From positions 1 through 46,284 of the forward strand of contig BPGO01000016.1 in NCBI GenBank assembly GCA_026003075.1: a stretch of DNA of 46,284 bases, read 5' to 3'. This stretch comes from Fimbriimonadales bacterium (GTDB lineage: Bacteria; Armatimonadota; Fimbriimonadia; Fimbriimonadales; GBS-DC). Below are positions 16,767 to 26,224 of the stretch, one piece after another. Every line of letters starts with the position of its first letter. Position 1 is the stretch's first letter. The notes beneath the pieces are model-generated. The model saw only the letters and a list, made by a program, of their open reading frames with translations, had not been told where the DNA came from and ran no database searches. A program made the position numbers and the translations under genes.

Positions 16767-19126
16767 CGGTCGCCGAGCGTGGCTTGTCGCGTCTCGAAAT
16801 CGCGCGGGGCTTGCGCTGGGCGACTTGGGACGCCGTGTTTTTTACGCTGTTCGTTGCGCTCACTTCGGGGGCGTTCCAAATTGGTCTGGCGCGCTACCTG
16901 GGCGCAAACGACCTCTGGATTGGAATTATCACTTCTGTCCCCTCGCTGGCGGGCGCGTTGCAGATATTGACGGCTTACTTAGCCGACACCGCGCCGAGCC
17001 AGAAACGCTTAGTCCTTCGCTACGCCTTCTATTCGCGCTTGCCGTTTATCGTGATTGCGTTTTTGCCGTTCCTAAGCGACTCGGCGCCGCGCTTACACCT
17101 GTTCGCCGGGCTGCTCATCCTCTCGGCGATTCTGGGATCGTTCGCGGGACCGGCGTTTCTGGCGTGGCTGAGTGCGCTCGTGCCTCCAGACTATCGGGGG
17201 CGCTATTTTGGGCGACGGAACATGATTTTGGGCTTGGTCTCGGCGGCGTCGGCATTGCCCCCCGCGATTTTTCTGGACCAGGCGGTGAAGTACCAGCGGT
17301 TCTCGGAAGCGATTGCCTTCGCGGTGCTGTACGGGCTGGGTGCGCTGTTCCTAATGCTTTCGCTGTGGGCGTTGCGCCAGATGCCCGAACCGCCTCGCAC
17401 GCCCGTCGAACGCAAAGGGTTGCGCGGCGTGCTGGAGTTCTATCGCGAGCCGTTCCGCACACGCAACTTTCGGATGCTGCTGGGGTTCAACACCTTTCTG
17501 GTGTGGGGGCAGATGTTCGCAGGGCAGTTCTTCACGGTCTACATGCTGGAGCAAATCAAGATGCCCTACCTGATGGTGCAAATCTCCGGGCTGATTGCTG
17601 CGCTGTTTAGCAGCCTTGCGATGCCCGTGTGGGGCTATCTCGCCGATAAGTTCGGCAACAAGCCCTTGCTCATCCTCTCAATGTGGGGGGTAACTTTCCT
17701 GCCGTATCTGTGGTTTTTGACAGACCCCGAGCGTTATGCGTGGAGCGTCGGCGTGATTTACTTTATTCAGGTGCTGGCAGGCTCTTTGTGGGCGGGCGTG
17801 GGGCTGACGCAGTTCAATTTGAATGTGGCGGTCGCGCCCCCAGAGCAGCGAGCGGTGTATATGGGCGCGCTGAGCGCGATTGTGTCGCTGATGGGCGGTT
17901 TGGCGGCGTTTGCGAGCGGCGCACTGATGGAAGCGATGAAACCCTATGTGCCCGACCCGACGCGCTTTTTCGTGCTGTTTGCGGTGGCTTCCACTTTTCG
18001 CCTGCTCGCGTTGCCGTGGCTGCGGGGCATCCGCGAACCCCACGAGCGTTCCACGCGCTATGTGCTGTCGCAGTTGCGGGCGTCGGCGCGTCCGCGCGGC
18101 TGGCGGGCGATGCGTCAACTGCGCGGGCAAGCCGATGTCGCCACGCGCCTGCAAGCCATGCGCACCTTAGCCGAATCGAAGACTCCACTGGCAGTGGAGG
18201 AACTCATCGCTGCGCTGCGCGACCCGATCCCCGAAGTGCGCCGCGAAGCCGCCAAAGCGTTAGGGGCGATTGGCGACCCGCGCGCGATCCCTGCCTTAAT
18301 CCAAGTGCTGAAAGACCCTGCCAGCGACCTTGCCCTCGAAGCCGCCGAAGCGCTGGGGGCAATCGGAAGTCCCGACGCCACCGAGGAGTTGACCGCCCTC
18401 CTGAACGCGGAGCGCATTGAGGCGCGTATCGCCGCGATTCAAGCGCTGCACCGCATCGGCGACCCGCGCGCGCTGCCCGACCTACTCGAACGGTTAGAGC
18501 ATGCCCCCGGACCGCTGGAGCAGGCGAAACTCTTGGAAGCCATCGCCGCCTCGCTGGAACGCGCCGACCCCCACACGGTGCAGGAGTGTGTAGACACGCT
18601 GCGCCTTGCCCGCTGGCTCGAATCGGCGTCCACCGATGTGCGGGCAGACGCCGCGATAGCAATCGCCACGCTCCCACCCGATGACTCGCTGGCGCCCTTG
18701 CTACGCGCGCGCCTGAGCCAGGAGTCCGACCCCGCCGTCGTGGCGGCTTTAGCCCGTGCGCTTGCTCAGCACGGCGACACCAACGACATCGAGCCGCTGC
18801 TCCACGCGATGGCGCAAGCACAGTCGCCGCTGGCGCGCCAACAGATTGCCCTCAGCATCGCGCGACTGGTGGGGCGCTACGACTTGTTCTACACCTTGCT
18901 CACCGCCGATGAGCCACGCCGCGACCGCTTAATCGAGAAAGCCCTCGCGCTGCGCCTGCGCGAGAAACCCGAACTCTCCGACGCCCTGCGCGCCTATGCC
19001 TACGGCGACTATGGCAGCGCGTTGCAAATCCTCCGCACCGCGATGCCGCGCCATCCGAGGCTGAAACTGCTCGAACACGCCCCCGATTGTTTGGAATCGT
19101 GGCTGTTGGCAGTAAGCGTGATTTAA
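16763..19126 (+). CDS. MFS transporter fused to HEAT repeats
   Basis: 787 residues. Residues 1-430 form a major facilitator transporter with about 12 membrane helices (GLARYLGANDLWIGIITSVPSLAG, VPPDYRGRYFGRRN, GYLADKFGNKPLLILSMWG). The remaining 350 residues are a cytoplasmic solenoid of HEAT or PBS-lyase-like repeats, for example PEVRREAAKALGAIGDPRAIPALIQVL. The substrate is unknown. HEAT arrays usually bind other proteins, so the tail may tether or gate the transporter; this is inference. Four-base overlap with the upstream lipoprotein suggests the two work together. Confidence 0.82.
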   Translation: MTVAERGLSRLEIARGLRWATWDAVFFTLFVALTSGAFQIGLARYLGANDLWIGIITSVPSLAGALQILTAYLADTAPSQKRLVLRYAFYSRLPFIVIAFLPFLSDSAPRLHLFAGLLILSAILGSFAGPAFLAWLSALVPPDYRGRYFGRRNMILGLVSAASALPPAIFLDQAVKYQRFSEAIAFAVLYGLGALFLMLSLWALRQMPEPPRTPVERKGLRGVLEFYREPFRTRNFRMLLGFNTFLVWGQMFAGQFFTVYMLEQIKMPYLMVQISGLIAALFSSLAMPVWGYLADKFGNKPLLILSMWGVTFLPYLWFLTDPERYAWSVGVIYFIQVLAGSLWAGVGLTQFNLNVAVAPPEQRAVYMGALSAIVSLMGGLAAFASGALMEAMKPYVPDPTRFFVLFAVASTFRLLALPWLRGIREPHERSTRYVLSQLRASARPRGWRAMRQLRGQADVATRLQAMRTLAESKTPLAVEELIAALRDPIPEVRREAAKALGAIGDPRAIPALIQVLKDPASDLALEAAEALGAIGSPDATEELTALLNAERIEARIAAIQALHRIGDPRALPDLLERLEHAPGPLEQAKLLEAIAASLERADPHTVQECVDTLRLARWLESASTDVRADAAIAIATLPPDDSLAPLLRARLSQESDPAVVAALARALAQHGDTNDIEPLLHAMAQAQSPLARQQIALSIARLVGRYDLFYTLLTADEPRRDRLIEKALALRLREKPELSDALRAYAYGDYGSALQILRTAMPRHPRLKLLEHAPDCLESWLLAVSVI

Positions 19127-19146
19127 GCGAGTCTGCCCGACGCAAC

Positions 19147-19830
19147 TCAAGACATAATGCCTGATACCAACGACAGCAACACCTGCCATATCGCGCTGCC
19201 AATCATCGCCAGTACAATCGCCAGCACGATCACCACGACCCCTCCTACGACCGAACCGCGGAGTATCGCAATGACTCCACACACCAGCCCTCCCACCAAG
19301 CCGATAAAGGGCACACATAGCCCAAACACTGCCAGCAGCACCCCTGCCGTGATGCACCCGCTTGCGCTGCGATAGCCTCGTGCGGCAGGAGTGTACAAAT
19401 CGGCAGGGTTCACAGGAGGCGGCTGCGAAACCGTAGAAGGGCTGCCCCCAGTGCCTGCAGGAAACAGAGCGGCATAGTTCGGCGCACCCCCGCGCAGGAA
19501 ATCCGCCGCCTGTTTCGCGCCAATCAGCGCCGGATCTAAGCGATAAGCCGTCTCGTAAGCTTTGAGCGCCTCGGAGTGTCTCCCCTGTCGGTGCAGGTAC
19601 GCGCCCCAGTTATAAAAAATATAGGCATCGTGGGAGTTCAGCGCTATTGCCTGCGCGAAATGCTTTTCGGCGTTTGTGTTGTCCCCCGTGTGGGCGTAGG
19701 CGAGTGCAAGGTAGAGGTGCACGCGCGCCTCGCGTGGCTGCTCGACAACGGCGCGCTGGAGAAACGGCAACGCCTCCGTGTATCTGCCTTGCTTCAACAA
19801 CTCATAGCCGATTTCCACAGCGGAACGCAC
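19147..19830 (-). CDS. TPR protein with C-terminal membrane segments
   Basis: 227 residues. Three tetratricopeptide repeats (about 1-105: YELLKQGRYTEALPFLQRAV, YLALAYAHTGDNTNAEKHF, YNWGAYLHRQGRHSEALKAY) precede a Pro-rich linker and two or three C-terminal hydrophobic helices (about 155-225). The TPR part probably faces the cytoplasm and binds protein partners at the membrane. Start is GTG 19830, predicted leaderless because a GGTAAACT box ends six bases before it. It is convergent with the MFS gene and divergent from the TPR-like protein at 19881. Confidence 0.72.
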   Translation of the reverse strand: MRSAVEIGYELLKQGRYTEALPFLQRAVVEQPREARVHLYLALAYAHTGDNTNAEKHFAQAIALNSHDAYIFYNWGAYLHRQGRHSEALKAYETAYRLDPALIGAKQAADFLRGGAPNYAALFPAGTGGSPSTVSQPPPVNPADLYTPAARGYRSASGCITAGVLLAVFGLCVPFIGLVGGLVCGVIAILRGSVVGGVVVIVLAIVLAMIGSAIWQVLLSLVSGIMS

Positions 19831-19836
19831 ACAGGG

Positions 19837-19844
19837 AGTTTACC
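19837..19844 (-). promoter_or_regulatory. Extended -10 box (GGTAAACT on the minus strand), leaderless start predicted
   Basis: It ends six bases before GTG 19830 and there is no room for an RBS. It faces away from the plus-strand box at 19855-19862, giving a compact divergent promoter. Confidence 0.5.
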
Positions 19845-19854
19845 TCGTCCACAG

Positions 19855-19862
19855 GGTATAAC
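19855..19862 (+). promoter_or_regulatory. Extended -10 box (GGTATAAC)
   Basis: It precedes ATG 19881 by 18 bases, leaving a short leader that contains GGGGGAAG as RBS. Confidence 0.45.
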
Positions 19863-19880
19863 TCTTCGGGGGAAGACTCT

Positions 19881-21431
19881 ATGCGTCGTTGGGCAACTTG
19901 GATACTGGCGCTGGGCGTCGCGGTCGGGCTGGTTGCGCTGGGGACGCTCTGGTTCCAGAGGTCGCGCATCGAACCGATTGACCCTCCCAAGCTCGTCCAG
20001 CTTTCCGAACAGGAGCGTGTCGAGTGGTTAATAGCACAGATTTTGGCGCGTAGCCGCTCTGGAGCGCTCAAGTGGAAAATCCAGAGCCTGCTGGGCTTCG
20101 ACAGTGAACGAGGGGGCTACCTACTCCGTTCATACGATGTGGATACTGTTGCCCAAGCGTGTAGGCGATATAACCTCGAGGACTGGATGCGACGACTACC
20201 TCCCTATGTGATGGATAGCGCCCAGTTCTCCCTGTTGAAAAACCAAGCACTGTGGCACATCCAGCGAGGCGATTTGCGCACTGCTGAAGCGATTCTCCAG
20301 CGTATTCCTTGGGACACAGGCTATCGTGAGAGTGTGCTGGCATGTCTCGCAGTGGCGCAAGCACAAAGGGGTGATCGTGCCAACGCACGCAAGACGCTAC
20401 AGCAGCTGCCATTCGGTTTTTCTGTTCTGAGCTCCGCAATGCGACGTCTTCGCGTTGCGGAAGATCTACTCCAAGCCGGTATGCTGGACGAGGTAGCCGA
20501 GTCGTGCACTCAGGAGTCCATCGCGGTCCCGATGAATTTGGAGATACCCCAAAGCGTGTTGAATGCCTATCTCCGTGCAGGGCGATGGAACGATGCGCTT
20601 CGTTGGGCACGACGACTGCCGGAGGGATGGCGTGAGTTCGCGCTGACCGAGTGGGCGACGCACGCGCTCCAGCGGGGTGATCCCGACCCGACACGCCACC
20701 TGAACCGACAAGAGCAGACGCCTGCCTTGTTGTTGCGCCTCGCCCACATCGCCCAGACTCACAACATGCATCAGCAGGCACGCCGTTGGCGCAACGCCGC
20801 GTTTCAACGGCTCAAAAGCCCCGCTACGCGCGAGCAAACTGTTTTGCTCTTCAGCGCGGCTACCGAACTGGCACGCATAGGCGACTATGCCCAAGCCGAA
20901 AACCTGATCAAGCAGATCCAACCCAATTCTCTGCGGAGATTGGCAGCGCGCCAAGCCTCCTTTAACGCAATGGAGCGGGGTGACCTGAACCAAGCCCAAC
21001 GGTTCGCAAATCTAATAGACTCCCTGCATGCGCGAATCCCTGTTGAGGCGCATATCGCAGCGCGATACTATCGAGCAGGGGAAACAGCAAAAGCTCAGAG
21101 TCTCATTGACCGCCTTGTGCAGCAATTGCTCATCAAAAGGCGCACAGATCCTGTTCTCTACGAGATGGGGATAACCAGAGGCATATGCCGTTCTGTGATT
21201 GAAGAGAACGCCTATCCGTTGGTGCAACCCTTGATGCGCCAGCTCGAGGGAGAAATCGCCAAGATGCCTCGCGGCGGTAGTCGCTCCGCTATGCTCAATG
21301 AGTTGATAGCGGGCTACATCAAGGCGGGCGATTTGGAGAGCGCATTCCGTCTTGCTGCGCAGGAACGGCCTCCCAAAGAGCAAGCACCGGCACTGCTGAT
21401 GATTCTAGAATCCCTTATAACGGAACGCTGA
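19881..21431 (+). CDS. Membrane-anchored helical repeat (TPR-like) protein
   Basis: 516 residues. One N-terminal membrane helix (WATWILALGVAVGLVALGTLWF) is followed by an all-helical array of degenerate TPR-like pairs (ALWHIQRGDLRTAEAILQRI, LRAGRWNDALRWARRLPEGW, IAARYYRAGETAKAQSLIDRL). It should face the periplasm or outside and act as a protein-binding scaffold. No enzymatic motif. ATG 19881 is chosen from the RBS and the -10 box; the frame continues 78 codons upstream over the divergent promoter. Base composition is somewhat more AT-rich than its neighbours. Confidence 0.7.
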   Translation: MRRWATWILALGVAVGLVALGTLWFQRSRIEPIDPPKLVQLSEQERVEWLIAQILARSRSGALKWKIQSLLGFDSERGGYLLRSYDVDTVAQACRRYNLEDWMRRLPPYVMDSAQFSLLKNQALWHIQRGDLRTAEAILQRIPWDTGYRESVLACLAVAQAQRGDRANARKTLQQLPFGFSVLSSAMRRLRVAEDLLQAGMLDEVAESCTQESIAVPMNLEIPQSVLNAYLRAGRWNDALRWARRLPEGWREFALTEWATHALQRGDPDPTRHLNRQEQTPALLLRLAHIAQTHNMHQQARRWRNAAFQRLKSPATREQTVLLFSAATELARIGDYAQAENLIKQIQPNSLRRLAARQASFNAMERGDLNQAQRFANLIDSLHARIPVEAHIAARYYRAGETAKAQSLIDRLVQQLLIKRRTDPVLYEMGITRGICRSVIEENAYPLVQPLMRQLEGEIAKMPRGGSRSAMLNELIAGYIKAGDLESAFRLAAQERPPKEQAPALLMILESLITER

Positions 21432-21500
21432 AGGAGGCATTCGCCCTCCCGGAATCCCTGCAGTTTTACGGTTCTGTTGCCCATAATTCCCTCCAGAGCG

Positions 21501-22103
21501 ATGCCAACACGCGTTGACGATCAGGCAAGCGGTCTGCGCCTCCGCACGGCGGCGCATCGAGCGGTCGCGATTCCTCCCGCCCCAATTGTGTACGCCGATT
21601 TCTTGCTCTTTCGGGGCGCGCGCGTAGAACTCCCGCCCAGCGTGCTGGTGTGGCACTGGCGTCCGAGCGCAGCGCCCGCCACAGGTTGGGATTTGCAGTC
21701 GCGTTTGCATGTGGTGGGTGCGCCCACGCAACATACCCTCGCCGACCTTCAACGCTGGCGCGCGCTGTTCCCCCAGTGGCGATTGGTCGGCAGGCGGCTG
21801 GAACTCTTGCAGATTGCCGATGTCGCCTGCCTGTGGCTCCAGACAGGGGTGGAATTGACCCCACGCTTACAGATTCTGCTCGAATGGCTCTGGAGAAACC
21901 GACCCGAGATGCCAATAATTCTGACAGGTATCGGGAGCGGAGGCGCTTCACGGATTCAAAACTGGATAGAGCACAGGTATCCTCTAAGATGCCTGAACCC
22001 CGCGCAGGCGCTGAGCCGAGAAGCGTTGCCCAGCCACGGCTTTTATTGTCTCATCCGCTGGGCGGCGAATCCAGAGGCAGCGGCTGCGCATTCTCATTCT
22101 TAG
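21501..22103 (+). CDS. Hypothetical protein
   Basis: About 200 residues, no signal peptide and no membrane helix. The sequence is Arg/Leu/Trp-rich with a possible alpha/beta pattern (RPEMPIILTGIGSGG near residue 150), but I see no catalytic motif or known family. The start is uncertain: ATG 21501 lacks an RBS, and TTG 21477 is an in-frame alternative. It ends 11 bases before the glgA start codon and is probably co-transcribed with it, which gives the only hint at function. Confidence 0.5.
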   Translation: MPTRVDDQASGLRLRTAAHRAVAIPPAPIVYADFLLFRGARVELPPSVLVWHWRPSAAPATGWDLQSRLHVVGAPTQHTLADLQRWRALFPQWRLVGRRLELLQIADVACLWLQTGVELTPRLQILLEWLWRNRPEMPIILTGIGSGGASRIQNWIEHRYPLRCLNPAQALSREALPSHGFYCLIRWAANPEAAAAHSHS

Positions 22104-22114
22104 GAGGCGTTTTT

Positions 22115-23608
22115 ATGCAACAGAACTTGTATCGTGTGTTGATGATTTCAGCGGAGGTTGCGCCGTTAGCGAAGGTTGGTGGCTTAGCGGATGTGGCAGG
22201 CGCACTGCCCAAAGCGTTGCACGCACTCGGACATGAGGCGCGAATCCTAATGCCCGCGTACCCAATGGTGGAAACGGACGCCCGATGGCAGATTGAACCC
22301 GTTACCCAGTTCACGCTCTCCATCCGTCCCGGCTGGACAGAGAGCGTTGCTATTAAGCAACTCCAACTGCCTTCAGGCGTGCGTGTCTACCTGCTTCAGG
22401 TGGGCGACTGGTTCGCAAACGCCACCGAGTCGACCAAAATCTATGCTGTGGACCCCCGTGCCTATGTCGCGTTCTGCCGAGCGACGGTGGAGTGGTTCGC
22501 GCGTGAAGACACCGACTGGACACCGCAGGTGGTTCACTGCAACGACTGGCACACGGCACTGATCCCTGTCTACATGCGTGCCTTTGGCGCCGAACGCACC
22601 GCGCAAATGGCGACGGTGTTTACCATCCACAACCTGGCGTTTCAAGGCGTGTTCGAGAAAACCTTCTTCGCCGAGCTGGGCTTGCCCGACTATTGGTTCG
22701 ATATCGAAGGGCTGGAATTCTACGGCAAGGTGAACCTGCTGAAAGGCGCTCTGCTTGCCAGCGACCGCGTGAACACGGTCAGCCCTACCTATGCCGCCGA
22801 GATCCAGACCCCAGAGTACGGCGAGCGCCTGGAAGGATTGCTGCGTCGCCTCGCCGATGAGCGTCGCCTAACGGGAATCTTGAACGGCATCGATTACGAC
22901 GAATGGAACCCCGAGACCGACCCGTACCTGCCCGCGCACTATTCTGCGGACAATTTGCAGGGGAAAGCACTCTGCCGCGCCGATTTGCAACAAGCCTGCG
23001 GTTGGCAGCCCGACCCCAGCAAAGCGGTCATCGGGCTGGTCTCGCGCCTGACCGACCAGAAAGGATTAGATCTCATCAAGGCGTTAGGCGCGAAACTGTT
23101 GCAGTTGCCAATCCAATTAGTGCTGCTGGGCACGGGCGACCCCGCTTATGAACGCTACTTCCGCTCGCTGCACAAGCGCCACCGGGCGAAGGTGCACGCC
23201 ACTATCGGATTCGATAACGCCTGGGCGCACCGAATTTATGCGGGTTCCGATATGTTTTTGATGCCTTCGCGGTTCGAACCGTGCGGTCTGGGACAGATGA
23301 TTAGCCTGCGATATGGAACAATCCCGATAGTGCGACAAACAGGCGGCTTGGCGGACAGCGTCACGCCCTACGACGCAGAGCGCGCAGCAGGAAACGGGTT
23401 CGTATTCCGCGAATATAAGCCCGATGCGCTTTATGAGGCTGTGCGGCAGGCACTTGAAGCGTTTGCTGACACGCCCCGCTGGCAGATGCTGGTGCAGCGC
23501 GTGATGCGCCAGGATTGGTCATGGGCGCGCTCCGCGAGAGCGTACAGTACGCTCTACGCCGAGGCGCTGGAGAACCGCGCCCAACACGCGCCCGCCTATG
23601 CGCCGTGA
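22115..23608 (+). CDS. glgA: Glycogen synthase (ADP-glucose type)
   Basis: 497 residues of the GT5 family, which transfers glucose from ADP-glucose to a growing alpha-1,4-glucan. Visible: the N-terminal KVGGLADVAGALPKAL that binds the nucleotide sugar, TIHNLAFQG, NGIDYDEWNPETDP, then in the C-terminal Rossmann lobe GLVSRLTDQKGLDL, MPSRFEPCGLGQM and RQTGGLADSV. Length is normal. Start: AGGAGG seven bases before ATG 22115; the longer open frame upstream belongs to another gene region. No other glycogen gene lies in the window. Confidence 0.95.
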   Translation: MQQNLYRVLMISAEVAPLAKVGGLADVAGALPKALHALGHEARILMPAYPMVETDARWQIEPVTQFTLSIRPGWTESVAIKQLQLPSGVRVYLLQVGDWFANATESTKIYAVDPRAYVAFCRATVEWFAREDTDWTPQVVHCNDWHTALIPVYMRAFGAERTAQMATVFTIHNLAFQGVFEKTFFAELGLPDYWFDIEGLEFYGKVNLLKGALLASDRVNTVSPTYAAEIQTPEYGERLEGLLRRLADERRLTGILNGIDYDEWNPETDPYLPAHYSADNLQGKALCRADLQQACGWQPDPSKAVIGLVSRLTDQKGLDLIKALGAKLLQLPIQLVLLGTGDPAYERYFRSLHKRHRAKVHATIGFDNAWAHRIYAGSDMFLMPSRFEPCGLGQMISLRYGTIPIVRQTGGLADSVTPYDAERAAGNGFVFREYKPDALYEAVRQALEAFADTPRWQMLVQRVMRQDWSWARSARAYSTLYAEALENRAQHAPAYAP

Positions 23609-23657
23609 AGTCGCCATCCAGGCGCGCCCTTTGCCCTGGAGGACCCCATGAGGACGC

Positions 23658-23921
23658 ATGAACTGGACTGTCGTGCCCCGCATCACTGGCGGGCTGGGCT
23701 GTATGCTCGTGCTGATAGTGGGCATCGCATCGGGAATCGACCCGCTGCTGTGCACCATTCGTGGACTAATTGGCGGCATGGTTGGCTGGATCAGCGGCGC
23801 GCTCTGGGCGTATGTTATGAGCCAACTCATGCCCCCCGAAACACCCACCGCCCCCACCCCCGCCGACAGTCCGAAACACGCACCCAACGAAGCACCAACG
23901 GAGAGAGAGGAAGCCGCCTAA
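23658..23921 (+). CDS. Small two-helix membrane protein
   Basis: 87 residues with two hydrophobic stretches (about 9-28 and 33-55) and a Pro/Thr/Glu-rich soluble tail. GAGG lies just before ATG 23658. An overlapping frame starting at 23648 has no such pattern and is rejected. It stands 26 bases upstream of the FliA-type sigma factor gene in the same direction. Membrane partners of sigma factors can be anti-sigma factors, but this protein shows no known anti-sigma domain, so function is open. Confidence 0.55.
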   Translation: MNWTVVPRITGGLGCMLVLIVGIASGIDPLLCTIRGLIGGMVGWISGALWAYVMSQLMPPETPTAPTPADSPKHAPNEAPTEREEAA

Positions 23922-23947
23922 ACTAACGGAGGGAGGTACACGCCATC

Positions 23948-24733
23948 ATGATGGATGCATTCCAAACGCAAGAAGCGTGGAAACAGTTCAAAATCTACGG
24001 AGAAGCGAGCGCGCGGGAACAGCTTATCCGCCAATACGCGCATCTGGTCAAACTCACGGTGGGGCGTATCGTGCCCTACCCGCCCAACGGGATGGAATGG
24101 GAAGATTTGTATAGCTACGGCGTGATGGGGCTAATCCGAGCCGTCGATATGTACGACCCCACGCGCAATGTGAAGTTTGAGACCTACGCGATTGCCCTTA
24201 TTCGAGGCGCGGTGCTGGAAGCGTTGCGCTCGGAAGACTGGGTGCCGCGCTCCGCACGCGATAAACTGCGCCAACTGGAACGCACTTGGGTGCGGTTGGA
24301 AGCCAGCCTGGGACGCCCCCCCACCGACGAAGAGACCGCCGACGCACTGGGCATCTCGATCGATGAGTACCGACAGCTCCTGATCGACTACGCTCGCACG
24401 AACACCTTGTCTCTGGAGTCGTGCCTGATCAACGGCGACGAGGAGGAGAGCAACTCCTTGCTGGAATCGCTGGCAACCGCCGAAGACCCTTACGAAGAGC
24501 TTCTGGAACGCGAGCAGACACGCGCCCTGACCCAAGCGATCGAGAGCCTTGCCGACCGCGAGCGCACGGTCATCCAACTCTACTACTACGAGGGGTTGAC
24601 TTTCAAAGAGATTGGGCAAGTGTTGAACATCTCCGAGTCGCGCGTGTATCAAATCCACACGCGGGCGTTGGCGCGTTTGCGCGAGCAGCTCTGTGGTACC
24701 GCCGCCGACCCCAGCACACTGGAGGCAGGCTAA
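23948..24733 (+). CDS. fliA: FliA/WhiG-type sigma factor
   Basis: 261 residues of the sigma-28 group, which directs RNA polymerase to flagellar or developmental promoters. Region 2 is seen in LIRQYAHLVKLTVGRI and DLYSYGVMGLIRAVDMYDP with VKFETYAIALIRGAVLEALRSEDWVPR; region 3 in GRPPTDEETADALGIS; region 4 in LADRERTVIQLYYYEGLTFKEIGQVLNISESRVYQIHTRA. Start is one of two adjacent ATGs (23948 or 23951) after a GGAGGGAGG leader. Its 3' end overlaps the convergent DivIVA gene by four bases. With fliI at 3571 it suggests the genome encodes flagella or a relic of them. Confidence 0.85.
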   Translation: MMDAFQTQEAWKQFKIYGEASAREQLIRQYAHLVKLTVGRIVPYPPNGMEWEDLYSYGVMGLIRAVDMYDPTRNVKFETYAIALIRGAVLEALRSEDWVPRSARDKLRQLERTWVRLEASLGRPPTDEETADALGISIDEYRQLLIDYARTNTLSLESCLINGDEEESNSLLESLATAEDPYEELLEREQTRALTQAIESLADRERTVIQLYYYEGLTFKEIGQVLNISESRVYQIHTRALARLREQLCGTAADPSTLEAG

Positions 24734-25311
24734 GCTTCGCAGTGGGGGGACTCGGCAGTCGGCTCTGGGGCATTCGGCGAGGAGTCGTGCCGCTCTGCGC
24801 CGTTTTCGGGAGCGGGTTCCATCGGTTGGGTCGCCGCCCGCGTCGACGAAACGCTTTGCGCGAACGGCTCTAACGCCTGCAAGTGGGTCAACAGCAGAGC
24901 GCGGAACTCCATCACGGCGGCGCGTTTGCGGGCTTCGAGGGACTCGGTCTCTGCCAGCAGGCGATGGGCGCGCTCCTCCGCCTCGCGCACAATCTGCTCC
25001 GCTTTCAGGTGCGCCTCGCGCAGAATCAGTTCCGCCTCTTTGTGCGCGTTGCTGCGGGTCTCATCGGCGCTCCGCTGCGCCAGCACCAACGACTCTTTGA
25101 GCGCGTCCTCCATCGCCTTGTAGCGCTCCGCTTCCTGACGCAGCCCAATCAGTTCCTCACGCAGGCGATGGTTTTCGGTAACGACCTCTTCATAGTGCGC
25201 CGCCACCTCTTGCAAAAAGGCATCCACCGCCACGGGGTCGTAGCCCCGCAACCGCTTGCGGAACCGCTTGGTCTCTATCTCCAGTACCGTAAGGCGCCTC
25301 GGTTCGTTCAT
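24730..25311 (-). CDS. DivIVA-family cell pole/division protein
   Basis: 193 residues. The N-terminal LTVLEIETKRFRKRLRGYDPVAVDAFLQEV is the conserved DivIVA lipid-binding segment, and it is followed by a long coiled coil (about 35-150). The C-terminal tail is Pro/Glu-rich and acidic. DivIVA proteins bind curved membranes at poles and septa and recruit division or envelope proteins. Its start overlaps the stop of the YggT gene (ATGA), an arrangement typical of division-related operons. Confidence 0.85.
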   Translation of the reverse strand: MNEPRRLTVLEIETKRFRKRLRGYDPVAVDAFLQEVAAHYEEVVTENHRLREELIGLRQEAERYKAMEDALKESLVLAQRSADETRSNAHKEAELILREAHLKAEQIVREAEERAHRLLAETESLEARKRAAVMEFRALLLTHLQALEPFAQSVSSTRAATQPMEPAPENGAERHDSSPNAPEPTAESPHCEA

Positions 25312-25598
25312 TGCAGCCCCCGCAGCAGGTAAATTAGGAACTGAATAAAGATAATCGCAATCAGCGGCGAGAAGTCAATCGGCATATAGCCCATGCCTGC
25401 GCTGCGGAATAGCCGATTCTGAACCTCGCGAATCGGCGACAGGATGGCGTCGCTGACGCGGTCGATAAAACGCACAATCGGATTGTAGCGTGGCACACGC
25501 CCACCCGCGAACCGAATCCACGAAAAGATTACATTGATAATCAGGATAATCACAATCCCTCGCAGTAGCAGCACCAGTAGGTCGATTGGCGATAGCAT
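25308..25598 (-). CDS. YggT family membrane protein
   Basis: 96 residues with two membrane helices (about 6-28 and 73-93) and the family segment NPIVRFIDRVSDAILSPIREV between them. YggT proteins are small membrane proteins often encoded next to divIVA, as here, and linked to cell division or osmotic tolerance. GGGGGAGG lies before ATG 25598. Confidence 0.85.
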   Translation of the reverse strand: MLSPIDLLVLLLRGIVIILIINVIFSWIRFAGGRVPRYNPIVRFIDRVSDAILSPIREVQNRLFRSAGMGYMPIDFSPLIAIIFIQFLIYLLRGLQ

Positions 25599-25621
25599 AG
25601 CCTCCCCCGATCGCGTCTTGT

Positions 25622-26212
25622 TTAAGAGCCGTTATTGCGCTCTTCCTCGAGCTTTTTACGCACGCGCTGCATATTCGGTTCCACCGCGCCGTCGTTGGGA
25701 TCCCGTTGTTTCACCTTCTCCCATGCCTGAAGCGATTGTTCGAGGCGTCCGAGCCGTTCGTAGCAGTGGGCGAGCGTTTTCCAAGCCGTTGCAGGCGCGT
25801 TTGCGAATTGGGTCGCTTTCTCCAGATAGGGCAACGCCTGTTCATATTGTCGCTTGTTGAAGTAGGCGAAGCCAAGGTCAAAGTAAAGGTCGTAGCGGTT
25901 CGGGTTCAGGCGGATCCCGCGTTGGTAGACCTGAATCGCGCGCGCGGTTTCCCCATAACCGTCCAGCAGCCATGCCAGCCCGCTGATGTTTTCGACATCG
26001 CTGGGGTCGTATTCTATCAGCACGAACATCAGCGCCATCGTTTTATAATGGGCGCCGTCGTGCCAGTATTCATCGGCGAGTTGAATCAGGCGGAACTCGG
26101 TCAGCTGTCGCAGAGCGGCGAGTTTGCGCTGCACGGCGTCGGGCGGTTTCGCCTGCGCCCAGCCTATGCCCAACACCAGCGCACAGCCCACAATCAGTAG
26201 TAGGTTTCGCAT
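25622..26212 (-). CDS. Exported TPR protein
   Basis: 196 residues. A signal peptide (LLLIVGCALVLGIGWAQA) is followed by four or so TPR units (WLLDGYGETARAIQVYQRGI, DLGFAYFNKRQYEQALPYLEKA, LAHCYERLGRLEQSLQAWEKV). It should lie in the periplasm or outside and bind partner proteins. A GGTATACT box ends 12 bases before the start, so it has its own promoter with a very short leader. It precedes the yggT-divIVA pair by 23 bases and may be co-transcribed with them. Confidence 0.75.
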   Translation of the reverse strand: MRNLLLIVGCALVLGIGWAQAKPPDAVQRKLAALRQLTEFRLIQLADEYWHDGAHYKTMALMFVLIEYDPSDVENISGLAWLLDGYGETARAIQVYQRGIRLNPNRYDLYFDLGFAYFNKRQYEQALPYLEKATQFANAPATAWKTLAHCYERLGRLEQSLQAWEKVKQRDPNDGAVEPNMQRVRKKLEEERNNGS

Positions 26213-26224
26213 GATCTTACCCTA

